Source: Planctomycetaceae bacterium (lineage in GTDB: Bacteria > Planctomycetota > UBA1135 > GCA-002686595). Taken from it: 64,000 bases of DNA. Below, in pieces: positions 27,076 to 37,013 of this stretch. The position numbers and the translations under genes were made by a program. Each line of letters begins with the position of its first letter. Position 1 is the first letter of the stretch. Below the pieces are notes generated by a model. That model was not told where the DNA came from. It did not search any database and was given only the letters and a program-made list of their open reading frames with translations. The stretch lies in assembly GCA_016125265.1 (NCBI GenBank), contig WGMC01000015.1:124001-188000 (forward strand), written 5' to 3'.

Positions 27076-27675
27076 TCAGTGCACGGGCGGAGAGTGCATT
27101 CTCATGCTGCCATCGGGATCGCGAGACTCCCAGATGCCGGCAGGAAGGCCCTCTTGAAAGTGGCCGCGCTGCACCTCCACACCGGACGCGTCGTAGAAGC
27201 GCCAACGTCCGTGTTTTTGGCCAAACACATAGGGACCGCGGCCGACGGACCCACTCACGTAGGTGATCTCCCACTCGCCATGGGGCACGCCTTCGATGAA
27301 CGTGCCCTTCGCGTCGAGCACTCTCTCGACTCCGGGCTTGGGGATATCCGCACGTGCGCGGATCTCTTCCCACAGCGCCTTCGGGACGGAGACGGTCACG
27401 TACTCCGCCGCGTCCTCGCCTTCGGTGATCGCTGCAGGCGCCGGCGCTTCCTGCGCTTGGAGTTCCTCGTCCACCGGCGTCGCATCGCGCAACGCGGGCG
27501 CGGGCGCGACGGGGAGCAGGGCCGCTGCAGGCGGCTCCGGTGCCGCGTCGATGCCGACCGGTACTCGCTCCGCGGGGTCTTCGATCGCCCTCGGCGCCTT
27601 CAGATAGAAAGCGAGCCCGAGCCCCAAGGCAACGACCGCCCCCACCAAAGCCAGCTTCGCGGCCCCCATGGGCAA
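27076..27675 (-). CDS. Membrane-anchored protein with MORN-like repeats
   Basis: The 199-residue protein has one N-terminal membrane segment (residues 5-25, LALVGAVVALGLGLAFYL). A proline- and alanine-rich linker runs to about residue 85, and a soluble C-terminal domain follows. The latter has MORN/YwqK-like phrases (GTFIEGVPHGEWEITYVSGS, GPYVFGQKHGRWRFYDASG, GHFQEGLPAGIW), which form beta-hairpin repeats. It is probably anchored in the inner membrane with the repeats outside. An ATG two codons into the frame is also possible. It lies between purK and the glycogen genes; function unknown. Confidence 0.72.
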   Translation of the reverse strand: MPMGAAKLALVGAVVALGLGLAFYLKAPRAIEDPAERVPVGIDAAPEPPAAALLPVAPAPALRDATPVDEELQAQEAPAPAAITEGEDAAEYVTVSVPKALWEEIRARADIPKPGVERVLDAKGTFIEGVPHGEWEITYVSGSVGRGPYVFGQKHGRWRFYDASGVEVQRGHFQEGLPAGIWESRDPDGSMRMHSPPVH

Positions 27676-27774
27676 AAGGTAACCCGGCCCCCTCCGTCTG
27701 AATAGGGGGCGGCGGGCCAGGTCAAGCGGGGCCAGCGGATCGCCGAAAACGCGCTTCAGAGCGCGTCCCGGCCG

Positions 27775-30700
27775 TCAGGACCAGCGCACCAGGTTGCGCA
27801 GGGTGAGGTCGAACGGGCTCGTTTCGGGGAAGCGGGCGCGGATCCCGTAGCCGTAGGCCCCGGAGAGTTCGACCGTGTGGCGGCCCGTGTAGGTCTGCAC
27901 GCCGTCCTTGTCGTCGCCGCGGGGCTGCAGGCGCACGGCGCTCATGTTGGCGAGGCCCGCGCCGTTCGAGTGGTGGCCGAGCACCAACTCGACGAGCACC
28001 TCGTCCGGCTGCAAACCGCCGAGGTGCAGGTCCACTTCCACTTCGATCGTGTCGCCGCTCTTCAAGCGCGAGAGGTCGCCGATGCGCGCGGCGCGCAAGC
28101 TCAGGGATTCGAACGCGCGGCGCAGGCGCTCGTGGCGCGCGGCGAGGCGGCGGGCGCCGCTTTGGCGGGAGGCGCCCAGTTCGCGCCACGAGGATGCCAG
28201 GGGACCGTAAGCCCGTTCGGCGTATTCGCTGACCATGCGGTCGGTGTTGAAGAACTTGGGCAGGGTCGCCAGGTTGTTGCGCACCCGCTCCATCCAGGCG
28301 GTCGGCAGCCCGTGGCTGTCGCGCTGGAAGTAGCTCGGCACCACCTCGTCCTCGAGCAACTGCATCAGGTGCTCGTTGTCGAGTTGGTCCTGCAACTCCT
28401 GGTCCGCGTACACACGCGGCCCGCCAATGGCCCAGCCGTTCTGGCCGTCGTAACCCTCGATCCACCAACCGTCGAGCACGGACAGGTTCAATCCGCCGTT
28501 CGCGGCGACCTTCATGCCGGAGGTTCCGCTGGCTTCCAGGGGCCGGATCGGGTTGTTGAGCCACACATCGACACCCTGCACGAGTTTGCGCGCGAGGCCG
28601 ATGTCGTAGTTCTCGAGGAAGATGACCTTGCCGACCAGGTTGTCGGAGCGACTGGCCTGGGCGATCTGGCGCACCAGCTCCTTGCCGTGGCCGTCGGCCG
28701 GGTGGGCCTTCCCTGAGAACAGGAAGAGCACGGGGCGCTCCTCGTTGCTGAGCAGAGCCTCGAGGCGCGCGGGGTCCTTGAACAGCAGCGTGGCCCGTTT
28801 GTACGGAGCGAACCGCCGCGCGAAGCCGATCACCAGCGCGTCCGTGCGCAAACCGTCGAGCATGCGCGCGAGGACCTTCGGACTGTCCTGACGGGCCTGG
28901 AAGCTCTGCTGCAGCGAGTGCGCCGCCGCGACGAGCAGGTCGCGCTTGGCGTGGCCGCGCTCCTCCCAGAAACGCTTCTCGTCGAGGTTCGTGGCGGCGT
29001 TTGCGAAGTGCTCCGCATTGAGCACGTCGCCCTTGACCCCGAACAACGTGGCCAGGGCCGGGCGCGTCCAACTGGCCAGGTGGATGCCGTTGGTGACGTG
29101 GGTGACGGGCAACTCGTTCTCGAGCAGGCCGGACCAATAGGGGCGCAGCAGCGCGCGGGAGACTTCTTCGTGTTTCTCGGCGACGCCGTTGACGAAGCTG
29201 GCCAAGCTCATGGCCAGGTAGGTCATGTTGAAACCCTCACCCGAACCCGGCACCTGGCCGAGACCGAGGAACGGCTCCCAAGTCAGACCGATGCGCTGGG
29301 GCACGTCCGAGAAGTAGCGCCGCAGGAGGTCCTCGGGGAACACGTCGTGGCCCGCCGGCACCGGCGTGTGGGTAGTGAACGCGGTGCTGGCGCGCACGAG
29401 TTCGCGGGCCTCGTGGAACGTGAGGTCGTTGCGCTTCATCGAGAGCGACACACGCTCAAGGGCCGCAAAGGCGGCGTGACCCTCGTTCATGTGCAGAACG
29501 GCCGGCTCGATGCCGATGGCATCGAGGGCGCGCATGCCGCCGTGGCCCAGGGCGATCTCCTGCAAGAGCCGCAGTTCCTGGCCCGCTCCGTACAGGCGGT
29601 GGGTGATGCGGCGGTTCTCCTCGCCGTTCTCCTCGAGGTCCGAGTCCAGGAGGTAGAGCGGCACACGCCCGACGTCCGCGCGCCAAAGGGCCAGAGTCAG
29701 CACGCTGTGGGGCAGTTGCACCCGCACCTTGACCTGCAACCCGTCCGCACCGAGGACCTCGTGGATCGGCAGGTGGCGGGGATCGTTGTCGAGATCCGCC
29801 GAATGCTGTTCGCCCGTCGCGCTGAGGCGCTGGTCGACGTAGCCGCGCCGGTAGAAGAGCCCCATGGCGACGAGCGGCATGTCGAGATCGCTGGCGCTCT
29901 TCAGGTGGTCGCCGGCGAGCACACCGAGGCCGCCGCTGTAAATGCGCAGGGATTCGTGGATGCCGAACTCGAAGCAGAAGTAGGCGATCGGATTCTTGCG
30001 CGTCACAACCGTGCCGCTCGCGAGCTCGACACTCGGGCGGGAGGCGGAGACGTAGCGGTCGAATCGATCGAGCACTCGCTGCAGGCGCGCGCGGTACTCC
30101 ACGTCCGCGGCCTTCTCTTCGAGGTCGCGTTGGTACACACGCCGCAGGAACTGCACGGGGTTGTGCCCGGAATCGCGCCAGCCGCGCGGCGACAGCTCTT
30201 CGAACAGACCGGGCGCTTCGTTGTCCCACGACCACCACAGGTTGTTGGCGAGTCGCTCGAGCCCGACGAGTTCCTCCGGCAACGTCGCGGCCACGTCGAA
30301 GCGCAGCAGCTCGGGCATGCTGGGCGCCGTCGGAAGTTGGCGGCGCACCGGCAACTGGAACCGCGGTGTGCTGGAGGGCGACGTGGCGCGGCGCGCTGCC
30401 GCGCGCTCGAGGGCGCGCTCGAACGCCGTGTGGTAGTGCTGGATCAGGTGGTTCCAAGACGCCTTCTCGGCCGCGGCGAGGCAGGCTTTGGCCATGCCGT
30501 CGTACTCGCGCGGGTAACAGAGGTGGCGTTCGATCACACGCACGAGTTCGTCGCGCGCTTCGTCGACCGTGACCCCGAGGCGGTCGAGCACGTCGATGCC
30601 GTCCTTGGATTCGAGCCCCTGGGTCCGCGCCCAAAGGCCGAAACCCGCGCAATCCGTCGTGATGGTCGGCACACCGACGCCCAGGCTCTCCGCCGGCGTG

Positions 30701-31995
30701 TAGCCCCACGGTTCGTAGAACGACGGGAAACAGGAGAAATCCATCGCGCGCAGCACGGCTTCGTACTGCAGGTCGAACAGGCCGTCGTGGCCGTCCAGGT
30801 AGATCGGCACCTGCACGATCTTGACGCGCGAACCGTGGCGGTTGTCGAGGCCGAGGGCGTTGGCCTGGCACTGCACCGGATCGCTGTGCGGATCGAAGAG
30901 TTGGTGCGTGGAGAAGCCGATCGGCGGCACGGGCAACTTCGGCGGATTGTCGCGGCGGTCGCGCAGGTCGCGGCTCGGGCCGGAGTTGCCCGCCGGCACC
31001 AGCACGTACAACACCACCCGCGGGCCGTCGCGCTCGCCCAACTTGGCGAGGGCCTCCATCAGGATGTCGATGCCCTTGTTGTGGAACTCGTAGCGCCCGG
31101 AGATCGCCAGCAACTTGGCATCCGAGACGTCCTCGCCAGCGACGAGCGAGGCGAGCTGCAGCAGCCGCTTGCGCACTTCGGCACGCGGCACACCGCCCGC
31201 CAGGTCTTGCAGCAGTTCTAGATCGAGGCCATTGGGCAGGAGCGGGTCGGCGGCGCGGCGGTGCAAGAGCTCGGCCTCGTCGGCGGTGATCTGGCTGACG
31301 GTGGTGAACACGTCCGCCTGGCGCGCGGCCACACCTTCCATCGAGTGTTTCGAGCGCACGCCGATCGATTCGGCCGCCTGCTCGGGTGTGCGTTGTCCGA
31401 GGGCAGCCGCCGGCGGCAGGCCCGTCGACGACAACGAGCGCCCCAGCATGGTCGCGTGGGTGGTGAACACCGTGCCGATCTCTGGCAGGTTTCCGACCAG
31501 GTAGAGGAGGCCGGAGGCGGTCATCCACTCGTGGAACTGGGCCACGGCCTTTCCGCCCTTCGGTTCGACATAGAGGCGCCACCAGGTTTCGATGGCGATC
31601 GCGGACGCGTGGCCGAACATGGCCGGCTCCACGTAGTCCCAACTGCCGAAGAGGGAGTCGACGCCGTGGCGCTCCCACAGCCCGGAGAGGATCGCGTCCT
31701 TCTGCGAGAAGAACTGGCTGAACCCGACCAGGATCGTGCGCGGACGACCCGGAACGGACCAACGGCCGACTTTCACCGCCACACCGCGGGCGCGGCAGGC
31801 ATCGACGAAGGCCTCGAAGCCGGATTCCTCCTCGAACGGCAGCGTGTGGGTGCGCTCGAGCAACCAGGGTCCAAGCGTCACATAGTCATCGCCCAGGTGT
31901 TCGCAGAGCTTGCGGGCCTTGCTGGAGACGACGGTGTAGATGCCGCCGACCTTGTTGCAGACCTCCCAACTGACTTCGAAAAGCGTGAACGACAT
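27775..31995 (-). CDS. Fusion of GT3 glycogen synthase and GT35 alpha-glucan phosphorylase
   Basis: This 1406-residue protein joins opposing activities. Residues 1-530 are a GT3-family (animal/yeast-like) glycogen synthase, starting FEVSWEVCNKVGGIYTVVSS and containing FPSFYEPWGYTPAESLGVGVPT. A linker of about 30 residues leads at Met560 into a GlgP-type phosphorylase (LERLANNLWWSWDNEAPGLFEEL), with pyridoxal-phosphate Lys1162 in EASGTSGMKVAANGG. The first adds glucose from a nucleotide sugar; the second releases glucose-1-phosphate. It is the last gene of the glycogen cluster, 75 bases after the GH57 gene. Both halves look catalytically intact by motif. Confidence 0.92.
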   Translation of the reverse strand: MSFTLFEVSWEVCNKVGGIYTVVSSKARKLCEHLGDDYVTLGPWLLERTHTLPFEEESGFEAFVDACRARGVAVKVGRWSVPGRPRTILVGFSQFFSQKDAILSGLWERHGVDSLFGSWDYVEPAMFGHASAIAIETWWRLYVEPKGGKAVAQFHEWMTASGLLYLVGNLPEIGTVFTTHATMLGRSLSSTGLPPAAALGQRTPEQAAESIGVRSKHSMEGVAARQADVFTTVSQITADEAELLHRRAADPLLPNGLDLELLQDLAGGVPRAEVRKRLLQLASLVAGEDVSDAKLLAISGRYEFHNKGIDILMEALAKLGERDGPRVVLYVLVPAGNSGPSRDLRDRRDNPPKLPVPPIGFSTHQLFDPHSDPVQCQANALGLDNRHGSRVKIVQVPIYLDGHDGLFDLQYEAVLRAMDFSCFPSFYEPWGYTPAESLGVGVPTITTDCAGFGLWARTQGLESKDGIDVLDRLGVTVDEARDELVRVIERHLCYPREYDGMAKACLAAAEKASWNHLIQHYHTAFERALERAAARRATSPSSTPRFQLPVRRQLPTAPSMPELLRFDVAATLPEELVGLERLANNLWWSWDNEAPGLFEELSPRGWRDSGHNPVQFLRRVYQRDLEEKAADVEYRARLQRVLDRFDRYVSASRPSVELASGTVVTRKNPIAYFCFEFGIHESLRIYSGGLGVLAGDHLKSASDLDMPLVAMGLFYRRGYVDQRLSATGEQHSADLDNDPRHLPIHEVLGADGLQVKVRVQLPHSVLTLALWRADVGRVPLYLLDSDLEENGEENRRITHRLYGAGQELRLLQEIALGHGGMRALDAIGIEPAVLHMNEGHAAFAALERVSLSMKRNDLTFHEARELVRASTAFTTHTPVPAGHDVFPEDLLRRYFSDVPQRIGLTWEPFLGLGQVPGSGEGFNMTYLAMSLASFVNGVAEKHEEVSRALLRPYWSGLLENELPVTHVTNGIHLASWTRPALATLFGVKGDVLNAEHFANAATNLDEKRFWEERGHAKRDLLVAAAHSLQQSFQARQDSPKVLARMLDGLRTDALVIGFARRFAPYKRATLLFKDPARLEALLSNEERPVLFLFSGKAHPADGHGKELVRQIAQASRSDNLVGKVIFLENYDIGLARKLVQGVDVWLNNPIRPLEASGTSGMKVAANGGLNLSVLDGWWIEGYDGQNGWAIGGPRVYADQELQDQLDNEHLMQLLEDEVVPSYFQRDSHGLPTAWMERVRNNLATLPKFFNTDRMVSEYAERAYGPLASSWRELGASRQSGARRLAARHERLRRAFESLSLRAARIGDLSRLKSGDTIEVEVDLHLGGLQPDEVLVELVLGHHSNGAGLANMSAVRLQPRGDDKDGVQTYTGRHTVELSGAYGYGIRARFPETSPFDLTLRNLVRWS

Positions 31996-32070
31996 GGGGG
32001 GAGACGGGGGAACGGCGGCCTGGGGCCGGGAGGGGTACGCGGGGCGACGGGGGGGCGGCCGAGACCGCGC

Positions 32071-33291
32071 TCAACGACTCGCCGCCGGCGCCGCTGGCTG
32101 GGCCAGGGCAGCGATCCGGCGGCGGAAATCGTTCACGACGTTCATGGTCGTGATGTACGCATCGTGGGGACTCGCGTACGGACTGAAGTATTTGTGCACG
32201 TCCCCGTCCGAGAAGAACTTCACACACATGTAATAGAAGTGGTCGGACGTGGTCAGGCGCCGCCAGGCGGCCACCAGGTCCGGACGGTTGGCCGCCACTT
32301 GGGCCAGCTCGCGGCCCAGGCTGTACACCTCGTCGTGCGCGGCGCGCTGCATGGCGTTGCCGAGCCACGCGGTCAAGTCCCGCTCCGCGTCGGCCCAGGA
32401 GACCGGGTGGGGGATGTCCAGGCGCGCGATCGGGTCCGTGGAGGCGGCCACCTCGGAGGGTGTTTCGAAGCGGAAGCGGGGGTTCTCGAGGATGGCCTCG
32501 GGCAGGTGTTCCATGAACTGGAACACGCCGGTATCGGCCCACTGGTGCTCGCCGAAAGTCTCGTAGTCCATGAAGAGGCCGACGAAGCGGTCCTCCTCCG
32601 GCAAGCCGTGCACCCAGGAGGCAAACTTTTCCGCCGTCAGCGGCCACTCGGACCAACCGCGGTTCGAGAAGCGGAACGCGATGTCGTCGGAGAGTTTGTA
32701 CGAGCGCAGCAGCACCTTGATCGTGTCGCAGCCCTCCGGCCGGTACACCCTGTGGGGGCTGCGCCAGCCGATCAGGTGGTCGGCGCCCTCCGCCATGATC
32801 GCGGCGAAACCCAGCTCCTCGGCGAGTTTTGCCACCCGGTTCGAGACGATCAACTCCGTGTTGCGGAACGACGTGGGTCGCCGGCCGAAGAGCTGCTCGA
32901 CGCGCTGGGCCTGGGCCTCCACCTGCAGGCGGAACTCGTCCTCGTCCCCGAGGAACGACAGGCTGTGGTGGCTGGTTTCGCAGAGGAACTCGACGCAACC
33001 CGTGCGCGCCAGGCGCCGGAAGCTGTTGAGTGTCTCGGGCGACCAGGCTTCCATCTGGTCGAGCGCCGTGCCGGACACCGAGAACGCGCAGCGGAACTTG
33101 CCTTGGTGTTTCTCCACCAGGCGCAACAGCACCGCGTTCATCGGCAAGTAGCACTTCTCGGCCACCCGGCGCAGGATGCGCTCATTCTCGGCGTCGTCGA
33201 AGTAGTCGTCCGACGCACCGATGTCGAAGAACGTGTAGCGACGCAGCCGGAAGGGCTGGTGCACCTGGAAGTAGAAAACCAAGGACGTCAC
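32071..33291 (-). CDS. GH57 alpha-amylase / glycoside hydrolase
   Basis: The 406-residue enzyme starts with the GH57 motif FYFQVHQPFRLRRY. The predicted nucleophile is Glu146 in FRNTELIVSN and the acid/base is Asp242 in LFMDYETFGEHQ. Family members hydrolyse or rearrange alpha-1,4-glucans in the cytoplasm; no signal peptide is seen. The GTG start at 33291 overlaps the upstream GT4 stop as GTGA and places the motif at the very N-terminus, as usual. The order debranching enzyme, GT4, GH57 is also familiar from Bacteroidetes glycogen loci. Confidence 0.92.
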   Translation of the reverse strand: MTSLVFYFQVHQPFRLRRYTFFDIGASDDYFDDAENERILRRVAEKCYLPMNAVLLRLVEKHQGKFRCAFSVSGTALDQMEAWSPETLNSFRRLARTGCVEFLCETSHHSLSFLGDEDEFRLQVEAQAQRVEQLFGRRPTSFRNTELIVSNRVAKLAEELGFAAIMAEGADHLIGWRSPHRVYRPEGCDTIKVLLRSYKLSDDIAFRFSNRGWSEWPLTAEKFASWVHGLPEEDRFVGLFMDYETFGEHQWADTGVFQFMEHLPEAILENPRFRFETPSEVAASTDPIARLDIPHPVSWADAERDLTAWLGNAMQRAAHDEVYSLGRELAQVAANRPDLVAAWRRLTTSDHFYYMCVKFFSDGDVHKYFSPYASPHDAYITTMNVVNDFRRRIAALAQPAAPAASR

Positions 33292-34889
33292 TTGAGTATC
33301 TCCTGATAGACGTCTCGGACGAGTTCCCCGCGCAGCTCCCAACGCATGCGGCGCACCTCGTCACGGCCACTTTCGACCAAACTCGCCCGCAGGGCAGGGT
33401 ACTCCAGAACCGCCAGGATCTTGTTGGCGAGCTCCTCCACATCCCAGAAATCCACTTTCAAGGCGTGGGTCAGGATTTCCGACACACCGCTCTGGCGGGA
33501 GACGATCACGGGCACGTCGAGCGCCATGGCTTCGAGCGGTGTGATGCCAAACGGTTCCGACACGGACGGCATCACGTAGAGGTCCGCCATCGAGTACATG
33601 CGCTCCACCGACTTGCCGCGCAAAAAACCCGTGAAGACCACGTTGCGCACGAGCCCGAGGCGCGCGGACCGCTCGACCATCGCCGGCAGCATGTCGCCGC
33701 TGCCGCTGACCACGAACAGCACGTCGGGGCGCAGCTTGACCACACGCGCGGCGGCCTCGAGGAAGTAGTCCGGTCCCTTCTGGAAGGTCACGCGGCCCAG
33801 GAACAGCACGATGGGGTCCGCGATGTTGCGCTCGCCGTGCCACTGGGCGCGCTGTTCTTCCTGGGTCACGGCGTTGTGCACCACACGCAGCTTCGCGGGG
33901 TCGACGCGGTAGCGACGCTTCAGGATGCTCGCCGTGTAGTGGCTGACACAGACCACGCGCGATGCGATGTCGAGCCCGAGCTGTTCGATGGCCTTGACCG
34001 ACAGGTTCGGATGGTCGCCGCTGCGGTCGTACTCCGACGCGTGCACGTGGGCAACCACCTTCTTGCCGGAGATCTCGGCCGCCACGGCTGCCGCGGGAAA
34101 CGTGATCCAGTCGTGGGCATGGATGACGTCGAACTGCTCGTTCGCCGCGATTTCGCCGACGGCCAGGGCATAACGCGCGACCTCGGCGTAGAGGTCGCCG
34201 CCGTAACCGCCGGCCATCTCGAGCCGCTCCTCGATCACTTCGAAGCGGCCGGACTGCCCCGCCGGGGAGGCTTCCGGCCTGCGGCTGTGCGCCAGGACGG
34301 CGTCTCGGATCGCGCGCGAGAGCACACGCCAACCGGCCGCGTCCGTGGGCACCTTCTGCAGCGCCCGTTCGCCGAGTTGCAAGACGGTGGACCCGCCGTC
34401 CGAGAACCACTGCGCAAGGCGGTTGCGCACGTCCGCGGGCAAGTCCTGTGGTTGGCCCGGATCGTCGTAGGGCGACGACGCGGTGCGCGCACCGGTGAAC
34501 GAGGCCTCCGCGTTCGAGCCCGCCATCAGCCGCTCCAGGGCGAGGTAACGGACCTCAGCCGAGCCGGCCTCCAGGCGCTCGAGGTCGTCGGCCAGCCCTC
34601 GGCGCAGGGTGGCGGCTGTGCCGTCGCCTCCGCCAACACCGTCTCCCCCGCCACTGGCCACCGCCCCACCCGCATCGGAGCCGGGCACGAACACACGCCG
34701 CAGAAAGCGCACTTGGTTGGCGCCGAGCAGACGCATGTGTTCGGCGGACTCGTCGCCGTACGCGCGCGGCACGACGAACAGGACTTCCACACCCGCGTGG
34801 GCCAACCCGACGGTCAATCCGTGGCACGCGGTGCCGAGACCTCCCGAGATGTGAGGGGGGAACTCCCAACCCAGCATCAGCACCTTCAC
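33288..34889 (-). CDS. GT4/GT5-like glycosyltransferase of the glycogen cluster
   Basis: The 533-residue GT-B enzyme begins VKVLMLGWEFPPHISGGLGT, the glucan-synthase-like ADP/UDP-glucose loop. It has FDVIHAHDWITFPAAAVA and the C-terminal VLFLGRVTFQKGPDYFLEAA and MPSVSEPFGITPLEAMALDVPV. It probably elongates or initiates alpha-glucan. Residues about 70-105 are a Gly/Ala-rich low-complexity insertion not expected in the family. The GTG at 34889 overlaps the debranching-enzyme stop as GTGA, and its own stop overlaps the GH57 start in the same way, so three genes are translationally coupled. Confidence 0.88.
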   Translation of the reverse strand: MKVLMLGWEFPPHISGGLGTACHGLTVGLAHAGVEVLFVVPRAYGDESAEHMRLLGANQVRFLRRVFVPGSDAGGAVASGGGDGVGGGDGTAATLRRGLADDLERLEAGSAEVRYLALERLMAGSNAEASFTGARTASSPYDDPGQPQDLPADVRNRLAQWFSDGGSTVLQLGERALQKVPTDAAGWRVLSRAIRDAVLAHSRRPEASPAGQSGRFEVIEERLEMAGGYGGDLYAEVARYALAVGEIAANEQFDVIHAHDWITFPAAAVAAEISGKKVVAHVHASEYDRSGDHPNLSVKAIEQLGLDIASRVVCVSHYTASILKRRYRVDPAKLRVVHNAVTQEEQRAQWHGERNIADPIVLFLGRVTFQKGPDYFLEAAARVVKLRPDVLFVVSGSGDMLPAMVERSARLGLVRNVVFTGFLRGKSVERMYSMADLYVMPSVSEPFGITPLEAMALDVPVIVSRQSGVSEILTHALKVDFWDVEELANKILAVLEYPALRASLVESGRDEVRRMRWELRGELVRDVYQEILK

Positions 34890-36958
34890 TTCAGTGCTTC
34901 CTCTAGGAGGCGCAGCGCGCGCAGTACCTCGCCCACGCTCCAGGCCTGTGCGATCGTGCCTCCGGGGCGGTGGGGCGGGTCCCCATCGAACACCTCGGAG
35001 AGTTGGTTGAGCCCCTGCCGATCGAGGTTCTCGTGGAAACGCTCGAGTGCGTCGCGCAATCCGCGCAGGCGGCGCCGGCGCGCTCCGTGCACCCGCACGA
35101 ACGCCTCCGCGTAGGGTCCGATCAACCACGGCCAGACGGTGCCCTGGTGGTACGCGCCGTCCCGCTGGGTCTGGCTGCCGCCGTACCGGCCCTCGAAACG
35201 CGGGTCGTTGGGCGCGAGGGTGCGCAGCCCAAACGGCGTCAGGAGTTCGATCTCGGCCCAGTGCAACACATCGGCGCGTTTGGCCTGGGAGAGTGGGCTG
35301 AACTCGAGCGATGCGGCGATGACCTGGTTGGGCCGGAGCGAGCGATCGGCGCCGTGGTCGCAATGCCAGAGGTCCGCGAGGTAACGCTCGTCGTCGAGCC
35401 AAAGGCGGCGCAGGAAACTCTTGCCCGCGAGCCGTCGGCGCACGGCCCAGTCGCGCTCGCCGTCCGCGTCGCCCTTCGCGCGCGAATGTTGTTCGAGCAG
35501 GGCCAACAACTGGTACCAGAGGCCCTCGATCTCCACCGGACAACCATCCCGCGGCGTCACGGGGCCTTCCGGCGTGCGCGCGTCCATCCAGGTGGCGTTT
35601 TCGTTTGGCCCGCCGACGACCAGCAGGCCCGCCTGGTCCACACGCACGAGCGAGCAGCGCCCGTCGAGGTAGGCGCGCGCGATCTCGAACATCGCGGGGT
35701 AGAGCTCTTCATCGAGCCGCGTGCGATCGCCGCCAGCGCGCTCGTAGAGGCGCACGGCGCGCGTGAACCACAGCGCAGCATCCGCCGAGTTGTAGGCGCT
35801 GTCGTGCAACCCCGTGCCGAACACGTTCGGCAGAAGTCCGTTCTGCAGGAACCGCAATGCGCCGCACAGGGCATCACCCGCGGTTTCGACTTGACCCCGG
35901 GCGAGCAACAGCCCCGGCAGCGCGATGTACGTATCGCGGCCCCATTCGCCGAACCAAGGGAATCCCGCGAGCACGCCGAGGCGCGCGCGCGCATCGCGGT
36001 AGATGTAGTGCTCCGCTGCCAGAGCGAGGCGGCCCGCCAGGTCGAGCGGCCGCGCGGGATCGCCCAGCGCTGCCCGTTCCTCCGAGCGCCGCGCCGTCTC
36101 CGCGCGCCAAAGCGCGATGGGATCCCCGACGGCGCCCTCCAGCGACGCCGCGACGAGCACCTCGCCGCCGATCGGCAGATCGATCTCGAACCAGCCGGGG
36201 CTGCCCTGGTCCTCGTAGCCGTCGTAACCGCGCGCCAAGTCCTCGCGGTATTCGATGCCGCGGTACCAGACCGGATCCGCTTCGTAGCGCGCCGGCTGGC
36301 CATCCCCATCCAGGACCGAGATCGAGAGCGCCGGCAGCGCGCGGTACGGGCGGAACTCGAGCGCACCGCCCTGGCGGCGGCCAGCGGCGTCGAAACTCAT
36401 GTTCTCGAACGTCAGCGCGTCGGCCTCGCGGAAGGGCAACAACGGGCGCAGCCGCAGCTTCAGGCCCGCGCGCTCGCCGTGGTTGTGGTACCGCACGAGC
36501 ACCGCATGCCTACCGCGCGGCATCAGCACTTCCCGCGTGATGGCGGCCAGGCCGAGGCGGTAGTGCCAACGCGGCCACGGCACCAACTCGAACGACTCGA
36601 GTCCGAGGTGCCCCTTCGGCGCGAAACAACCCGCGTACCGCGCCAGGCTGAGCGGGAACGAGCGCTCCTGGCCAAACAGCTCGGGCCCGACCACCGTCTC
36701 CTCGAAGCGCGACAGCAACACGTGCCGCTTCGCGCTGCCCGGGATGGGCGCCACGAGCAGTCCGTGGTAGCGCCGGGTGGCCCCCATCGGCACGCTGGAC
36801 GAGGCGTACCCGCCCAGACCGTCGGTCTCGAGCCACTCCCGCGTCAGGGACAGGTCGAGGCGAAGGCACTCGTCCCGCTGAAGGGAAACCAAAGCCGGGC
36901 CGCGCACGGCGTCGGATCCGGTGGCAACGGCAGGGTCATCGTGGGTTTCGGAGGCCAT
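34886..36958 (-). CDS. Amylo-alpha-1,6-glucosidase (glycogen debranching enzyme)
   Basis: The 690-residue protein has the N-terminal GDE domain (REWLETDGLGGYASSSVPMG, TRRYHGLLVAP) and a C-terminal six-hairpin (alpha/alpha)6 domain. The latter contains GEWGRDTYIALPGLLLARGQ, GGPNENATWMDAR and HQGTVWPWLIGPYAEAF. This GH133-type enzyme removes alpha-1,6-linked branches after phosphorylase shortening. It is the first gene of the minus-strand glycogen cluster and probably holds the promoter upstream of 36958. The length is typical of bacterial members that lack the glucanotransferase half. Confidence 0.93.
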   Translation of the reverse strand: MASETHDDPAVATGSDAVRGPALVSLQRDECLRLDLSLTREWLETDGLGGYASSSVPMGATRRYHGLLVAPIPGSAKRHVLLSRFEETVVGPELFGQERSFPLSLARYAGCFAPKGHLGLESFELVPWPRWHYRLGLAAITREVLMPRGRHAVLVRYHNHGERAGLKLRLRPLLPFREADALTFENMSFDAAGRRQGGALEFRPYRALPALSISVLDGDGQPARYEADPVWYRGIEYREDLARGYDGYEDQGSPGWFEIDLPIGGEVLVAASLEGAVGDPIALWRAETARRSEERAALGDPARPLDLAGRLALAAEHYIYRDARARLGVLAGFPWFGEWGRDTYIALPGLLLARGQVETAGDALCGALRFLQNGLLPNVFGTGLHDSAYNSADAALWFTRAVRLYERAGGDRTRLDEELYPAMFEIARAYLDGRCSLVRVDQAGLLVVGGPNENATWMDARTPEGPVTPRDGCPVEIEGLWYQLLALLEQHSRAKGDADGERDWAVRRRLAGKSFLRRLWLDDERYLADLWHCDHGADRSLRPNQVIAASLEFSPLSQAKRADVLHWAEIELLTPFGLRTLAPNDPRFEGRYGGSQTQRDGAYHQGTVWPWLIGPYAEAFVRVHGARRRRLRGLRDALERFHENLDRQGLNQLSEVFDGDPPHRPGGTIAQAWSVGEVLRALRLLEEALK

Positions 36959-37013
36959 GTTGGGATCGCGCGGTTTCCCGCGGGACCGTTGTATCCCGCC
37001 GCCGCTGCCCGTG

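Noticed and set aside
28918..31221. A 767-codon frame antisense to the synthase-phosphorylase fusion
   Set aside because: Composition is typical of a GC-rich shadow and the opposite strand encodes conserved catalytic motifs.
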